Positions 9,301 to 20,097 of a DNA stretch of 64,000 nucleotides are shown here, piece by piece. This stretch comes from Haliclona indistincta (taxonomy: Eukaryota > Porifera > Demospongiae > Haplosclerida > Chalinidae). How positions within the stretch are numbered: position 1 is the stretch's first letter; each line of letters opens with the position of its first letter. The position numbers and the translations under genes are program-made. Under the pieces are notes generated by a model that was given only the letters and a program-made list of their open reading frames with translations, did no database searches and was not told the origin of the DNA. Where the stretch lies: positions 8,880,703-8,944,702 of the forward strand of contig OZ024789.1 in NCBI GenBank assembly GCA_964017065.1. The letters are read 5' to 3'.

Positions 9301-12081
9301 TGGTGCCAGCCCCTCAACTCTCCCTGTCATCACACCTCGTCGTAGAGAGGAAGGAGCTGAAGATGGCGACAATTCTCCCAGGTCCTCTGAGTTCTCGTCC
9401 CTCTCTCTCACTGATGTCAAATCACCCGAGACGCCAGATCCTATCTCTGTTTCGCTTTCTTCAACGGACCTTCTTGATACAGAAGACTCCATTGATCTGG
9501 CTAGTACTGTAGCTGCTGATACCACTCCCAAAACTGCCGATGGAAGGAAAGATGCATGTGAACAAAATTCTGTGTCTACTAAAGCTATTGAACCACAGTC
9601 GAAAGACACTGTTGAACAGCAGAAAGATGAAGACACAGAAAAAGATGAGTTTCAAACTCCATCTTCTTCTCCTTTGCCTCCTGTTGATGACGAAGTTCTT
9701 ACTCCGACTACTCGACGGAGAAGGCGTCTTCCCGATTCACTCACCATCATGCGCAAGTCCAGCAAAAGTATTTGCCTTGAGCCAATCAACGAAAAGCCCG
9801 GCCTTGATAGCCAGGATGTTCAGGACTACTTCAAGACACGGTTATCACGAGAGAGAAGCGAGGTGTTAATGTACGTCATGTGGTGCAGTGGTTTACTGCC
9901 CTGCACAACGCCAAATGAACTCGAGCTGGCTATTTTCATCAGCAACACGTCACTGTACTTGCTAGAAGTGCAGTCCCCATTTCAACAGCAAGAACTGTCC
10001 ACTAGTTGGGGCTCCAGCAATCTTCCTCTTTTTCCCGTAATGATCACAAGTCTTGACCACATCTCGAAGATCACTATCATTGGTGCTTTCGATCGTAACG
10101 TCCTTGTAGAACTGCACGACAAGTCCCCACTACGAAGCTTCGCTCTCTTTCCTCCCACGCAAAAGACGTCGGACCAGATTATACAGCAGTTCAAAGCTGC
10201 CCTAGATGCCTATGGACTCCATCATCTATTAACCCTGATAGCATTACCTTAGGAAAGCTTCGTAAACAACTAGTCCGAAACAAGGCTTTCACACGGCTTA
10301 GCAATTTCATTGCGACGCATAAAAGTAAGAATTTGGTCGGATCATTTGAAGTTGAGCTCCAAACTAGCATTTCTGAACGTGCACAAGGCATTCAAGTAGC
10401 GCAGCAATTGATCGTGAATATCGTTACAGCTGATCTGCTGCCGTTCAGCACAGGTAGAGTCAACTTGAGACCTCTTAATCTCATTCTTACCAGCGAACAC
10501 ATCTTTCTCTGTGAGGAGCATTTACTCTTCCACCATCTTTTCCAGTCAGCTACCGTAAAGCAGTTGTTTCCTCGTTTTGAGATGACCAGCTCTTGGCCGA
10601 TAGCTGCCATCACAGGAGTACAGATGTGCGACAAGTCACAGGTTTTACGAAGTCACTCAGACGTTGTCTACGAGTTCACGATTTCGTTCAAGAGCGGAGA
10701 GAGCAGAGAAGGCGATGAAGAGGCGTCTGAAGCCCACTGGCTGTTGTGTGTTCACAATCAAGCCTATCTTTCTCGTTTCTTGGAGAGCTTGAAGCGGACT
10801 TGGAAAAGCATTCACAATCGTGAGCTCCCTCTTGTCTACACAACCCTGCTTCTACCACAGTTTCATAAATATCACCGCCTAGTCACCTCAACCAACCTCA
10901 TGCTCCCTTCCTCTAGTACACCACTGAAGAGTCCTTCAGGTAGACACAAGCCCCACCCACCTCTCTTCATACGGAGTGAGTCTCTCCTTCACTTCTCCAG
11001 TCTTTCTCACAGCAAGCGACTTCACTGCTTCAAGGAACACTTTGCTCTAGCCGATTTTCTCAAGTCAGACGAAACCATTATAACTGTCTTTCTTGCTCAC
11101 TGCCAGCCTCCGATGGACAAGAAGAAAGAGATTGAGGTGTGTGTCATAGTGAGCAACTACGCTGTATACCTCCTCTCAGATAAGGAGAATATTCGTATCT
11201 GGCTGGATGCTGGAGGGCTGTCCTCGTTCACTAGAATGTCACTGCTCAATCCTGAGAACAATTCTGATTTGCAGTGCTTCTTTCGGCTGTGGTTGAACGA
11301 CTTGGCAAGAGTTAAAGTGGGAATTCTCAATCTTTGTATCCGGCTGTCCGAAGCCAAATCCGAGAGCACGGTCAACATTTTCACACGCAATCTTCACTCT
11401 ACAATGTCCTTCCTAGCTGCCCTAGCTAGCATCATCAATTTACAGGACCCGACACAAGACGAACAAGCTTCGGACTTTCTCTCTGATTACGTTGATGTCA
11501 CTGAGGACCCCCACGGAGAGGACCACTCTGGAGCATCTTCTATCAACCCCACTAAGCACCCGGTGGACTTTGTCCTTCCAACTCCCAAGCGGATGGGCGA
11601 GTTAATGATTCGCTTGGTGGAGAACACGATGGCTGTTCTACAGAGCACGTCAGTAAAGAAATGTGCCGACAGCTTACAGATACTGAACCATCAAATCATG
11701 CTTTTAGCCGAAAAAGTACGCCACAAAGACATGGACTATCTTCACTATCGTCCTCATCTTGTTCTTCTCACTAACTACGGTGTCTTCTTGTGCTCTAATC
11801 ATTCTAGTCCAGAGATTTCTCCGTGTCCATTTTCACCATCAGAACTGGTAATAAAGAAAGAGAAATGGATACGCATCGACGCTATTCAAAATGTGAAAAT
11901 AGCCGAGGAGGAACAATATGGCGTCCCACAGGTATTCATCACAGCTCGCAGTGATACAGGGATAGTCTCCTCTCAGTGTCTGGTACCACAGAACACTCAA
12001 CTGACTAACATATTTCTGCATTTTCTGTCGTTACTATGGCGAGAAAGAATGGGGCGTCAGATGCCCATCCAATACACATGA
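6322..12081 (+). CDS. Nischarin/STK11IP-like protein, 5'-truncated in this locus, one frameshift
   Basis: Nine exons with GT-AG borders and compatible phases: 6322-6444, 6508-6606, 7305-7359, 7410-7525, 7893-7981, 8192-8338, 8464-8654, 8768-8936 and 9295-12081. The first exon encodes the end of a leucine-rich repeat and its C-cap (MPCLEQLMVKGNPF, SPSYRAQV), closely resembling the end of the nischarin LRR block. Exon 4 has a GANWLTLY motif like one in STK11IP. The long last exon carries PH-like segments (MYVMWCSGLLP, ISNTSLYLLEV, ITIIGAFDRNVLVELHDKSP) matching nischarin family C-terminal regions. Family members are cytosolic or endosomal scaffolds. The PX domain and earlier LRRs are missing: only about 280 bp separates this exon from A1. 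A frame break lies near 10210-10230: one frame stops at 10252 and the next is already open upstream. Family assignment is moderate to good; nischarin versus STK11IP is unresolved. Confidence 0.72.
6965..7080. repeat. Intronic foldback repeat in the nischarin-like gene
   Basis: Inverted arms of about 40 bases (GAGCAACCAATG...TTATGGTAC and its complement) around a short spacer, inside the intron between 6606 and 7305. Likely a MITE remnant. Confidence 0.7.
7545..7868. repeat. (GAGT)n / GTGGGTGA tetranucleotide array in an intron
   Basis: Degenerate GAGT/GGGT repeat filling most of the intron between exons ending 7525 and starting 7893. The long antisense open frame of THSLTHS repeats over it is only a product of repeat composition. 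Confidence 0.95.
8033..8150. mobile_element. 118-bp foldback MITE in an intron
   Basis: Arms of about 29 bases (GGTTTTGCAGGTTGCTTGAC and reverse complement) flank a short centre. It sits in the intron between 7981 and 8192 and has no coding capacity. Confidence 0.75.
8987..9142. mobile_element. Possible MITE with degenerate terminal inverted repeats
   Basis: Ends resemble each other in inverted orientation (TACCGTATAGTGGGAAA and the complement of TTTCCCGCTGTACTG) with CGCGAA-rich interior. Intronic, between 8936 and 9295. Confidence 0.4.
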
Positions 12082-12436
12082 ACAGCACTTGTTCAAATCA
12101 TTTTGTGGTGTGTTAAAGATTTTTCAATTTTTCTTGTAAATAATTTCTGTGTCTGTGTAATTCTTTGAACATTTTTCGTTTGGATATTACGAAACTATTG
12201 TAGAAAAAGTAGTCTGCTACTGCTAACGTGAGTTCTAGCTCACTTGAGGAGTGTGCATTTATTTTAACTCACCATTACTAGATCTATTCCATCACCAGCC
12301 CTGATTTGCCGTACTCAGGTGCTGTCCTCATGCACTGACATGGACCCCTGTACAGAGTCAGTACGTGTCTGCATCCTGTGAAAATGCATTACTCATCATA
12401 GAACCATGCAGAAGGCGTGGCTTGTAAAAATCAATT
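12082..12436 (+). other. Intergenic flank shared by A1 and A2
   Basis: Region between the nischarin-like stop and A2. It matches 2860-3162 upstream of A1, so it belongs to the duplicated block. It must contain the A2 promoter, but I see no clear TATA box or other defining site. Confidence 0.6.
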
Positions 12437-15025
12437 ATGTCGAAGCCGAACGAAGCAAAAAGTCTTGAGACCAGCCTTCTCGTGCGAGAGCTGAAAGATG
12501 TGGAATGGGACACACTCGGAACGTACCTGGGACTCGGCCAAGGCGAGATAAGAGAGATCGAACGCGATCACCAGAACACAGGGCGGAGGAGAATAGTGAT
12601 GTTTGAAAAGTGGTTGAGCAAAGAAGAGAATCCTTCCTGGGAGAAAATGATTGCTGCCTTGAAGGACATGGGTGAAAATAGCCTGGCGAGTAAGCTGAGA
12701 AAGAAGTACTTGTACCTGCAGGAACCCCAAGACGCCAAGAGTCAGACCCCGGCTGACCAAACGTCAACAGAAGAGACTGTGGTTGTTAAAGTCGACAGGC
12801 AAGACGAGGTCGCTAGAGAGCTGGATAGACTAGAGACAAGATATTTCCGGTTGGTAGTGAATGCACAGAAGACAATGGTAGAAGCAAATCTATCTGTGAT
12901 AGAACTGGAGACTTTCTCAATGTACTACTTGAATGACAAAGTGACGAGTGTTAAAGAGCTGTTTCAACTCATAGAACCGTTCTGTTTTCTGGACTATTCT
13001 TTACTTGAAAAGGCTATTGAAGTACTCATTGATCCAGCTCATAGAGTAGTTAGTGATCTCAGTGAATATGTTGAACAACTGACCAACTTTAAGAAATCCA
13101 CAACGTTAAGAGAATTAATGCAGACCATCGAAACAGCACAGAAATCGCTAACCACAGATGAGGGAACTGGAGCAGCAAGCACAGTCACTATCCGGCTTGT
13201 CGGTGGTTGGCTAACAAAGACAATGGATGACTTGAACAAGCTACTGAAGGAGATATTTCAAGACAAGAGCTCGGTACTGGCTCACATCAGAATAATCAAA
13301 GGATCAATCATTGTGACATACCTTGCTCCACAATCAGAGACTGATTCACTCATCAAGCTTGCTGAAACAAAGCTCTCATTCATGCCCCAGGTTGGTGTGT
13401 GTGGACTACACATTGGACAGAGAACAATCATCAGTGAAGAAATAGACAATTTCTCATTTGAATCTTCTCTCATTACAGCAGTTGTGGATGATAATATCAA
13501 TCTACTGACCTTCCTAATCAATATCAACACTAGTCCTGATGCTACTAATGATCGAGGAGAGACTGGTTTGATGTATGGTAGTTATTGTGGTCGAGACAAA
13601 GCTGTTAGTATTCTTCTACAAGCCAATGCCAATCCTAACCTTCAGTATGATGATGGTGCTACACCTCTTCTCATAGCAGCACAAGAAGGGCACTCCGACA
13701 TTGTTAGTAGTCTTCTTCAAGCAAATGCCAATCCTAACCTTCAGTGTGATAATGGTGCTACACCTCTTTTCATAGCAGCACAGAATGGGCACTCTGACAT
13801 TGTTAGTATTCTTCTTCAAGCAAATGCCAATCTTAACCTTCAGAAAGATGACGGTGCTACACCTCTTTTCATAGCAGCACAGAATGGGCACTCTGACATT
13901 GTTAGTATTCTTCTTCAAGCAAATGCCAATCCTAATCTTCAGAGAGAGAGTGGTGCTACACCTCTTTTCATAGCAGCACAGAAAGGGTACTCTGATATTG
14001 TTAGTATTCTTCTTCTTCAAGCAAATCCCAATCTTGACCTTCAGAGAGGGAGTGGTGCTACACCTCTTTTCATAGCAGCACAGAATGGGCACTCTAACAT
14101 TGTTAGTATTCTTCTTCAAGCAAATGCCAATCCTAATCTTCAGAGAGAGAGTGGTGCTACACCTCTTGTCATAGCAGTACAGAAAGGGCACTCTGACATT
14201 GTTAGTATTCTTCTTCAAGCAAATGCCAATCCTAATCATCCGTGTAATGATGGTGCTACACCTCTTTTCATAGCAGCACAGAATGGGCACTCTGACATTG
14301 TTAGTATTCTTCTTCAAGCAAATGCCAATCCTAATCTTCAGAGCGAGAGTGGTGCTACACCTCTTTTCATGGCAGCACAGAATGGGCACTCTGACATTGT
14401 TAGTATTCTTCTTCCATCAAATGCTAATCCTAATCTTCAGAGCGAGAGTGGTGCTACACCTCTTTTCATGGCAGCACAGAACGGGCACTCTGACATTGTT
14501 AGTATTCTTCTCCGAGCCAATGCCAATCCTAATCTTCAGAGAGATAGTAGTGCTACACCTCTTATGATAGCATGCTACCAAATGCATCCTAAAATTGTTC
14601 AGCTACTATTGTCAAGCAAAGCTGATCCTAATCTACAACACTCTAATGGTTCAACTGCTCTTATGTTTGCTTGTAATGTTGGATGCTTGGACTCTACTGA
14701 GCTGCTCTTGATGTCTGGTGCTGACCCCAGCATAGTGGGACTAGAAGGACTAACTGCTCTTGTCGTGGCAGCTTCTTCAGGTCATGATAACATTGTTGAC
14801 TTGATTCAGGCAGTACAACTCAGTCAGTCCTCAACCACCTCACCTGCTCTCACAGCTACAGAGATTTCATCTAGCGTAGACAACAAGACTATGGCAATTC
14901 TTAACAAGGCTATGGAGGACATGCTTGTTACCAAAGCAGAGTCTTATATTTCCACCTATTACAGGAAGCACAAGAGAACTCTTCCATCAAAATATGATCA
15001 AGAAGATGTACAAACCATTATCTGA
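12437..15025 (+). CDS. A2: Death-domain ankyrin-repeat protein, 862 aa
   Basis: Intronless paralogue of A1 with the same order: N-terminal Death domain (about residues 9-88), helical linker region, GSIIVTYLAPQSE region, ankyrin repeats, conserved tail ending DVQTII. There are about 13 full repeats after a partial first; nine central ones (3-11) are near identical. One repeat near 14001-14040 carries an extra codon (ILLLQANPNLDLQ), breaking the 33-residue period. Against A1 it has a two-residue insertion (GAAS for GA) in the central region and three fewer near-identical repeats. It follows the nischarin-like gene by 355 bp in the same direction and is tail-to-tail with vWA copy V2. Putative intracellular adaptor or sensor; ligand unknown. 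Confidence 0.92.
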   Translation: MSKPNEAKSLETSLLVRELKDVEWDTLGTYLGLGQGEIREIERDHQNTGRRRIVMFEKWLSKEENPSWEKMIAALKDMGENSLASKLRKKYLYLQEPQDAKSQTPADQTSTEETVVVKVDRQDEVARELDRLETRYFRLVVNAQKTMVEANLSVIELETFSMYYLNDKVTSVKELFQLIEPFCFLDYSLLEKAIEVLIDPAHRVVSDLSEYVEQLTNFKKSTTLRELMQTIETAQKSLTTDEGTGAASTVTIRLVGGWLTKTMDDLNKLLKEIFQDKSSVLAHIRIIKGSIIVTYLAPQSETDSLIKLAETKLSFMPQVGVCGLHIGQRTIISEEIDNFSFESSLITAVVDDNINLLTFLININTSPDATNDRGETGLMYGSYCGRDKAVSILLQANANPNLQYDDGATPLLIAAQEGHSDIVSSLLQANANPNLQCDNGATPLFIAAQNGHSDIVSILLQANANLNLQKDDGATPLFIAAQNGHSDIVSILLQANANPNLQRESGATPLFIAAQKGYSDIVSILLLQANPNLDLQRGSGATPLFIAAQNGHSNIVSILLQANANPNLQRESGATPLVIAVQKGHSDIVSILLQANANPNHPCNDGATPLFIAAQNGHSDIVSILLQANANPNLQSESGATPLFMAAQNGHSDIVSILLPSNANPNLQSESGATPLFMAAQNGHSDIVSILLRANANPNLQRDSSATPLMIACYQMHPKIVQLLLSSKADPNLQHSNGSTALMFACNVGCLDSTELLLMSGADPSIVGLEGLTALVVAASSGHDNIVDLIQAVQLSQSSTTSPALTATEISSSVDNKTMAILNKAMEDMLVTKAESYISTYYRKHKRTLPSKYDQEDVQTII

Positions 15026-15770
15026 TGCATGCAGCTAGTTTACAGAGACTTTTTACACTACATCGAGTCATCTATCTACACAATTAAATAATTTCTTCAT
15101 AATCAGTATAAAAATTAAGTTTATAATTACTATGAATATGAATTGTTATTATTATTATTATTATTATTGTTCTAAACTTATATTTATCTCGTATACAACT
15201 GGTACAGTTTCTTGGTTTACAGTTTATCAAGCTGACATCCATCTTATAATTAAAATGGAATCAAGACATACAACTTATTTCTGGGGGGCAATATGTTTTC
15301 ATTAAACTACTTGTCAAGTTGTAATGTAGCAGTTTGGTGGTCACTTAATTTACTTGATCCAGCATCAGAGTACTCTGGGGCTAGATAATTTTTCTATTCA
15401 TGACACATGAGTTAGATCTCGTGTATGTGTATGAATTAGAAGTGTTCATGTGTTTGCTGAAACCTCTGCTTTTGATCATCATAGACTGCACTTTTATTGG
15501 ACCTCGCGATCATGCAATCATTTCAGGTGTATGCTCCTACTTATGCACATATAGACTAATGCAGAATGCAGAGCTACACTTTAAAGGTACTTTTGATCAG
15601 GAGGGAACTAAAGTCTGCTGCACAGCACGTATTAATGTGTGAGAGTGTGTGTGTGTCAGATTTTGAATCAGAGTATATGTTTTTGAGCTGAGAGTATGAA
15701 CCTAGCAAGATTGCGTTATGACATGATCAGTTGTGTGGTGCAGTCACACCCATTAGCGAAAAACCAGTAG
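15026..15770. other. A2 3' flank with a family-shared segment
   Basis: AT-rich flank that recurs after A3 (20098-20760) and A4 (28222-28830). It contains a small open frame, 15400-15642 here, similar to 20406-20618 and 28474-28686 (DHAIISG, CSYLCTYRL, CTARINV). Most differences between the three copies change the amino acid, and the N-terminal end differs in frame because A3 and A4 have extra bases upstream, so I do not call it a gene. It may be an untranslated or regulatory tail. Confidence 0.5.
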
Positions 15771-15774
15771 CTCA

Positions 15775-16216
15775 GCCACACCCTTATACCAGTACCAGTA
15801 GTGCTATTGGCAGCACACCCTTATACCAGTACCAGTAGTGCTATTGGCAGCCACACCCTTATACCAGTACCAGTAGTGCTATTGGCAGCACACCCTTATA
15901 CCAGTACGAGTAGTGCTATTGGCAGCACACCCTTATACCAGTGCTATTGGCAGCACACCCTTATACCAGTACCAGTAGTGCTATTGGCAGCACACCCTTA
16001 TACCAGTGCTATTGGCAGCACACCCTTATACCAGTACGAGTAGTGCTATTGGCAGCCACACCCTTATACCAGTACCAGTAGTGCTATTGGCAGCACACCC
16101 TTATACCAGTACCAGTAGTGCTATTGGCAGCCACACCCTTATACCAGTACCAGTAGTGCTATTGGCAGCCACACCCTTATACCAGTGCTATTGGCAGCAC
16201 ACCCTTATACCAGTAG
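15775..16216. repeat. Minisatellite, about 37-bp unit, roughly 12 copies
   Basis: Units built from CACACCCTTATACCAGTACC and AGTAGTGCTATTGGCAG, some shortened to about 26 bp. The homologous place after A3 (20768) and A4 (28833) holds a single unit, so expansion is specific to the A2 flank. Confidence 0.93.
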
Positions 16217-16369
16217 CGCGAAAGGACATACAGTCTTGATTCGGAAAGATTCATTGGAATAATTATAAAAATAAATAATAATGGTTTGATATTATGTTTG
16301 CTAAGTGCAACCAACAAAATTCACTCTACATGGGGTCTCTTGAGGGTGGTCACGCTGCCAAACGCCAAG

Positions 16370-16475
16370 TTACTTCTTTTTTGCCTTGAAGACCAGTCCT
16401 GACTTTGCCTTACTCTGGTAGCTGCTCTCCTCACTGACATAGTTAGAGCGCTGTACAGCATGTGTCTGCATTCTG

Positions 16476-16513
<38 letters not shown>

Positions 16514-17640
16514 TATCAGGTGAGTGAGTGATTATAAGTGATTTTGCGAGTGAGTTGAGTGAGTGAGCTCGGTCAGTGGTCACCTGTTCTTTCTAGTGTC
16601 AGTACAGCAGAGACATTGTCCAGGGAAGACGTGATGACATTAAAATAACTGAGGGTTGCTGTGACAACAGGCTCAGAGCAGGGGGCGGAGACAGAAGGTG
16701 CTTGTATCTCCAGTATCAATTCCTCAGACTGCAGATCACCCATAGTGACTTCACATCTGACAAAAGACAATCATAATAAGATTAAAAATTAGAACAGCAT
16801 GATGTAGCTACTGAGCAGTTGGTTGAAACAGAGATTTGGCATTCTCTCACTTTTTGTCAGGTGTCTTCAAAGTCCTGGGTCGTGCCGTGTGTACACCAGA
16901 AATAGTGTTGTTCCCTGTCGCTTCAAATGTGAGAGTGAGGTTCTGTCCAACCACACTCAACAATCCAATGAGACAGTCGGCAAATGACTCTGGAATCTGA
17001 AAGTAGACAGATAATGGGCATCTGTTGATAATAGGTCTTTCTCCTTTGATCTCTTCCTGAACCCGAATGTGTAAACTGTTCCATCAAATGGCTCATGCTT
17101 TGAACGGAAAAATCTTAAAACTACTCTGAGAAAGCTGCTTTAAAATAAGCAAAATAACAAAATAGGGTTTACTGCAAAACATTTTATGTCATGTGTATGG
17201 TCCTGTGCTCATCAGTGTGTTTACTGTCTGAGCTTGTAGCTAGTTAGCATCACAGATAATGTAAAAGGATAATAATTATTATAATTTTGTGCAACACATA
17301 CTATTCGGATTAGTGGATTTGAGAAAACATGCAGATTTTCTAATATTCACTGCTATTGTTTTGTAGATTCAAATTACTAGAGTCAGATTTATTATGTAAT
17401 GGAAGCTAATTTGAAGACCGTATTTGAAAACAACGGAGGTTCTACTCAATATGTTTCACAGTCTTACTGGATTTCTTGGTGGAGGGTCAAGTATTTTTTC
17501 TCTTCTCATCTAAAATGAAGTCGCATTTAGTGACTCCCTCATTAGCCAGACCATCAGTGAGCAGCAAGCTAGACAGAGCACACTTTAGCCTTGTGTCCTC
17601 TTCTGTTAGCAATTGTTATCATACCTGGCTGGTCAAAAAA
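16370..17640 (-). pseudogene. V2: vWA gene copy lacking exons 1, 2, 7 and 8
   Basis: Minus-strand vWA copy, tail-to-tail with A2. The last exon (about 16477-16370, ending FKAKKK then stop) is followed by a short (GA)n at 16479-16508, which runs straight into the intron sequence next to exon 6 (GATGATTATCAGGTGAGTG). Exons 7 and 8 are therefore gone. Exon 6 (about 16761-16580, lacking a few codons near 16720), exon 5 (about 16998-16857) and an exon 3 relic (about 17632-17468) remain. Exon 4 is reduced to a stub near 17052-17095. A pseudogene. Confidence 0.82.
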
Positions 17641-18048
17641 GTGAATATTCCAGGTCAAAGAAAAAAGTGAATATTCCATGACCAAGTTCATGGAATGTAA
17701 ATTGTCTCTTGCATTTTATAACCTACAAGAACATTTCACTGTAGAATACAGCGTAGCTGACTTTTACAAAGAACTATTATACCTAGCTTTTCAGTAACAG
17801 AAAGCTAGTCTGCTACCGACAAATTGAAAGATAGTGAGGTGTTTCTAACACTGTCGAGCTACGTACCTAGACTTACTTTGGGTACGTTAGACCATGTACT
17901 GTACAGCATGTGTGTGCCTAGTGAGAGAGACATACTTGTTGACAATTGGGCTATAAATACTGTAATGATATTCATAGCACAATGTTCGAGCATTTTGATA
18001 GGTCAGTTACAGAAGGCGTAGCTCATTATTAGCATCGACCTGTCAAAG
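17641..18048. promoter_or_regulatory. A3 upstream region with a TATA-like box
   Basis: Matches the region upstream of A4 (25400-25837). Both hold CTATAAATACTG (TATAAATA at 17952-17959 here and 25739-25746 before A4). In A4 the box lies about 106 bp before the ATG, a plausible core promoter. In A3 the sequence runs directly into coding sequence at the deletion joint near 18049. Confidence 0.4.
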
Positions 18049-18249
18049 GGAAATAGCCTGGCGAGTAAGCTGAGAAAGAAGTACTTGTACCAGCAGGAAC
18101 CCCAAGACGCCAAGAGTCAGACCCCGGCTGACCAAACGCCAACAGGAGAGAGTGTGGTTGTTAAAGTCGACAGGCAAGACGAGGTCGCTAGAGAGCTGGA
18201 TAGACTAGAGACAAAACATTTCCGGTTAGTATTGAAGGCAAAGAAGACA

Positions 18250-20097
18250 ATGGTAGAAGCAAATCTATCAGTGATAGAACTGGAGACTTTCTCAAAGTAT
18301 TACTTGAACGATGAAGTGACGAGTGTTAAAGAGCTGTTTCAACTCATAGAACCGTTCTGTTTTCTGGACTATTCTTTACTTGAGAAGGCTATTGAAGTAC
18401 TCATTGATCCAGCTCATAGAGTAGTTAGTGATCTCAGTGAATATATTGAACAACTGACCAACTTCAAGAAATCCACAACATTGAGAGATTTCATGCAGAC
18501 CATCGAAACAGCACAGAAATCGCTAACCACAGAAGAGGGAACTGGAGCAGCAAGCACAGTCACTATCCGACTTGTCGGAAGATGGCTAGCAAAGACAATG
18601 GATGACTTGGACAAGCTACTGAAGGAGATATTTCAAGACAAGAGCTCGGTACTGGCTCACATCAGAATAATCAAAGGATCAATCATTGTGACATACCTCG
18701 CTCCACAATCAGAGACTGATTCACTCATCAAGCTTGCTGAAACAAAGCTCTCATTCATGCCCCAGGTTGGTGTGTGTGGACTACACATTGGACAGAGAAC
18801 AATCATCAGTGAAGAAATAGACAATTTCTCATTTGAATCTTCTCTCATTACAGCAGCTGAGGATGATAATATCAATCTACTGACCTTCCTAATCAATATC
18901 AACACTAGTCCAGATGCTACTAATGATCGAGGATGGACTGCTTTGATGTATGGTAGTTATTATGGTCGAGACAAAGCTGTTAGTATTCTTCTTCAAGCCA
19001 ATGCCAATCCTAACCTTCAGTGTGATAATGGTACTACACCTCTTTTCGTTGCAGCACAGAATGGGCACTCTGACATTGTTAGTATTCTTCTTCAAGCAAA
19101 TGCCAATCCTAACCTCCATTGTGATGAAGGTGCTACACCTCTTTTCATTGCAGCACAGAATGGGCGCTCTGACATTGTTAGTATTCTTCTTCAAGCCAAT
19201 GCCAATCCTAACCTTCAGCGTGATGATGGCGCTACACCTCTTTACATAGCAGCACAGAATGGGCACTCTGACATTGTTAGTATTCTTCTTCAAGCAAATG
19301 CCAATCCTAACCTTCATTGTGATGAAGGTGCTACACCTCTTTTCACTGCAGCATGGAAAGGGCACTTTGACATTGTTAGTATTCTTCTTCAAGCAAATGC
19401 CAATCCTAACCTTCAGCGTGATGATGGTGCTAAACCTCTTTACATAGCAGCACAGAATGGGCACTCTGACATTGTTAGTATTCTTCTTCAAGCAAATGCC
19501 AATCCTAACCTTCATTGTGATGAAGGTGCTACACCTCTTTTCATTGCAGCACAGAATGGGCACTCTGACATTGTTAGTATTCTTCTTCAAGCCAATGCCA
19601 ATCCTAACCTTCAGCGTGATGATAGTGCTACACCTCTTATTGTAGCTTGCTACCAAATGCATCCTAAAATTGTTCAGCTATTGTTGTCAAGCAAAGCTGA
19701 TCCTAATCTACAACACTCTAATGGTTTAACTGCTCTTATGTATGCTTGTCGTGTTGGATGCTTGGACTCTTCTGAGCTGCTCTTGATGTCTGGTGCTGAC
19801 CCCAGCATAGTGGGACCGGAAGGACTAACTGCTCTTGACATAGCAGCTTCTTTAGATCATGATGACATTGTTGACTTGATTCAGGCAGTACAACTCAGTC
19901 AGTCCTCAACCACCTCACCTGCTCTCACAGCTACAGAGATTTCATCTAGCGTAGACAACAAGACTATGGCAATTCTTAACAAGGCTATGGAGGACATGCT
20001 TGTTACCAAAGCAGAGTCTTATATTTCCACCTATTACAAGAAATTCAAGAGAACTCTTCCATCAAAATATGATGAAGATGTACAAACCATTATCTGA
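18250..20097 (+). CDS. A3: ankyrin-repeat paralogue that has lost its Death domain
   Basis: The frame homologous to A1, A2 and A4 is open from just after a stop at 18019, but there is no ATG until 18250 (MVEANLSVIELETF), giving about 615 aa. Comparison with A4 shows a clean deletion: flank ending GACCTGTCAAAGGG (18049) is joined to codons for NSLASKL, removing the start codon and about 80 Death-domain codons. The central region, about 10 ankyrin repeats and the tail (DEDVQTII) are intact. Six central repeats alternate between two types, ending LHCDE and LQRDD. It is either a Death-less decoy-like protein started at 18250 or an expressed or silent pseudogene. Sequence alone cannot decide; absence of internal stops suggests recent loss or retained use. 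Confidence 0.75.
   Translation: MVEANLSVIELETFSKYYLNDEVTSVKELFQLIEPFCFLDYSLLEKAIEVLIDPAHRVVSDLSEYIEQLTNFKKSTTLRDFMQTIETAQKSLTTEEGTGAASTVTIRLVGRWLAKTMDDLDKLLKEIFQDKSSVLAHIRIIKGSIIVTYLAPQSETDSLIKLAETKLSFMPQVGVCGLHIGQRTIISEEIDNFSFESSLITAAEDDNINLLTFLININTSPDATNDRGWTALMYGSYYGRDKAVSILLQANANPNLQCDNGTTPLFVAAQNGHSDIVSILLQANANPNLHCDEGATPLFIAAQNGRSDIVSILLQANANPNLQRDDGATPLYIAAQNGHSDIVSILLQANANPNLHCDEGATPLFTAAWKGHFDIVSILLQANANPNLQRDDGAKPLYIAAQNGHSDIVSILLQANANPNLHCDEGATPLFIAAQNGHSDIVSILLQANANPNLQRDDSATPLIVACYQMHPKIVQLLLSSKADPNLQHSNGLTALMYACRVGCLDSSELLLMSGADPSIVGPEGLTALDIAASLDHDDIVDLIQAVQLSQSSTTSPALTATEISSSVDNKTMAILNKAMEDMLVTKAESYISTYYKKFKRTLPSKYDEDVQTII

Noticed and set aside
15775..16216. Possible CRISPR array
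   Set aside because: Units are contiguous, variable in length and without unique spacers; it is a minisatellite, and the genome is eukaryotic.
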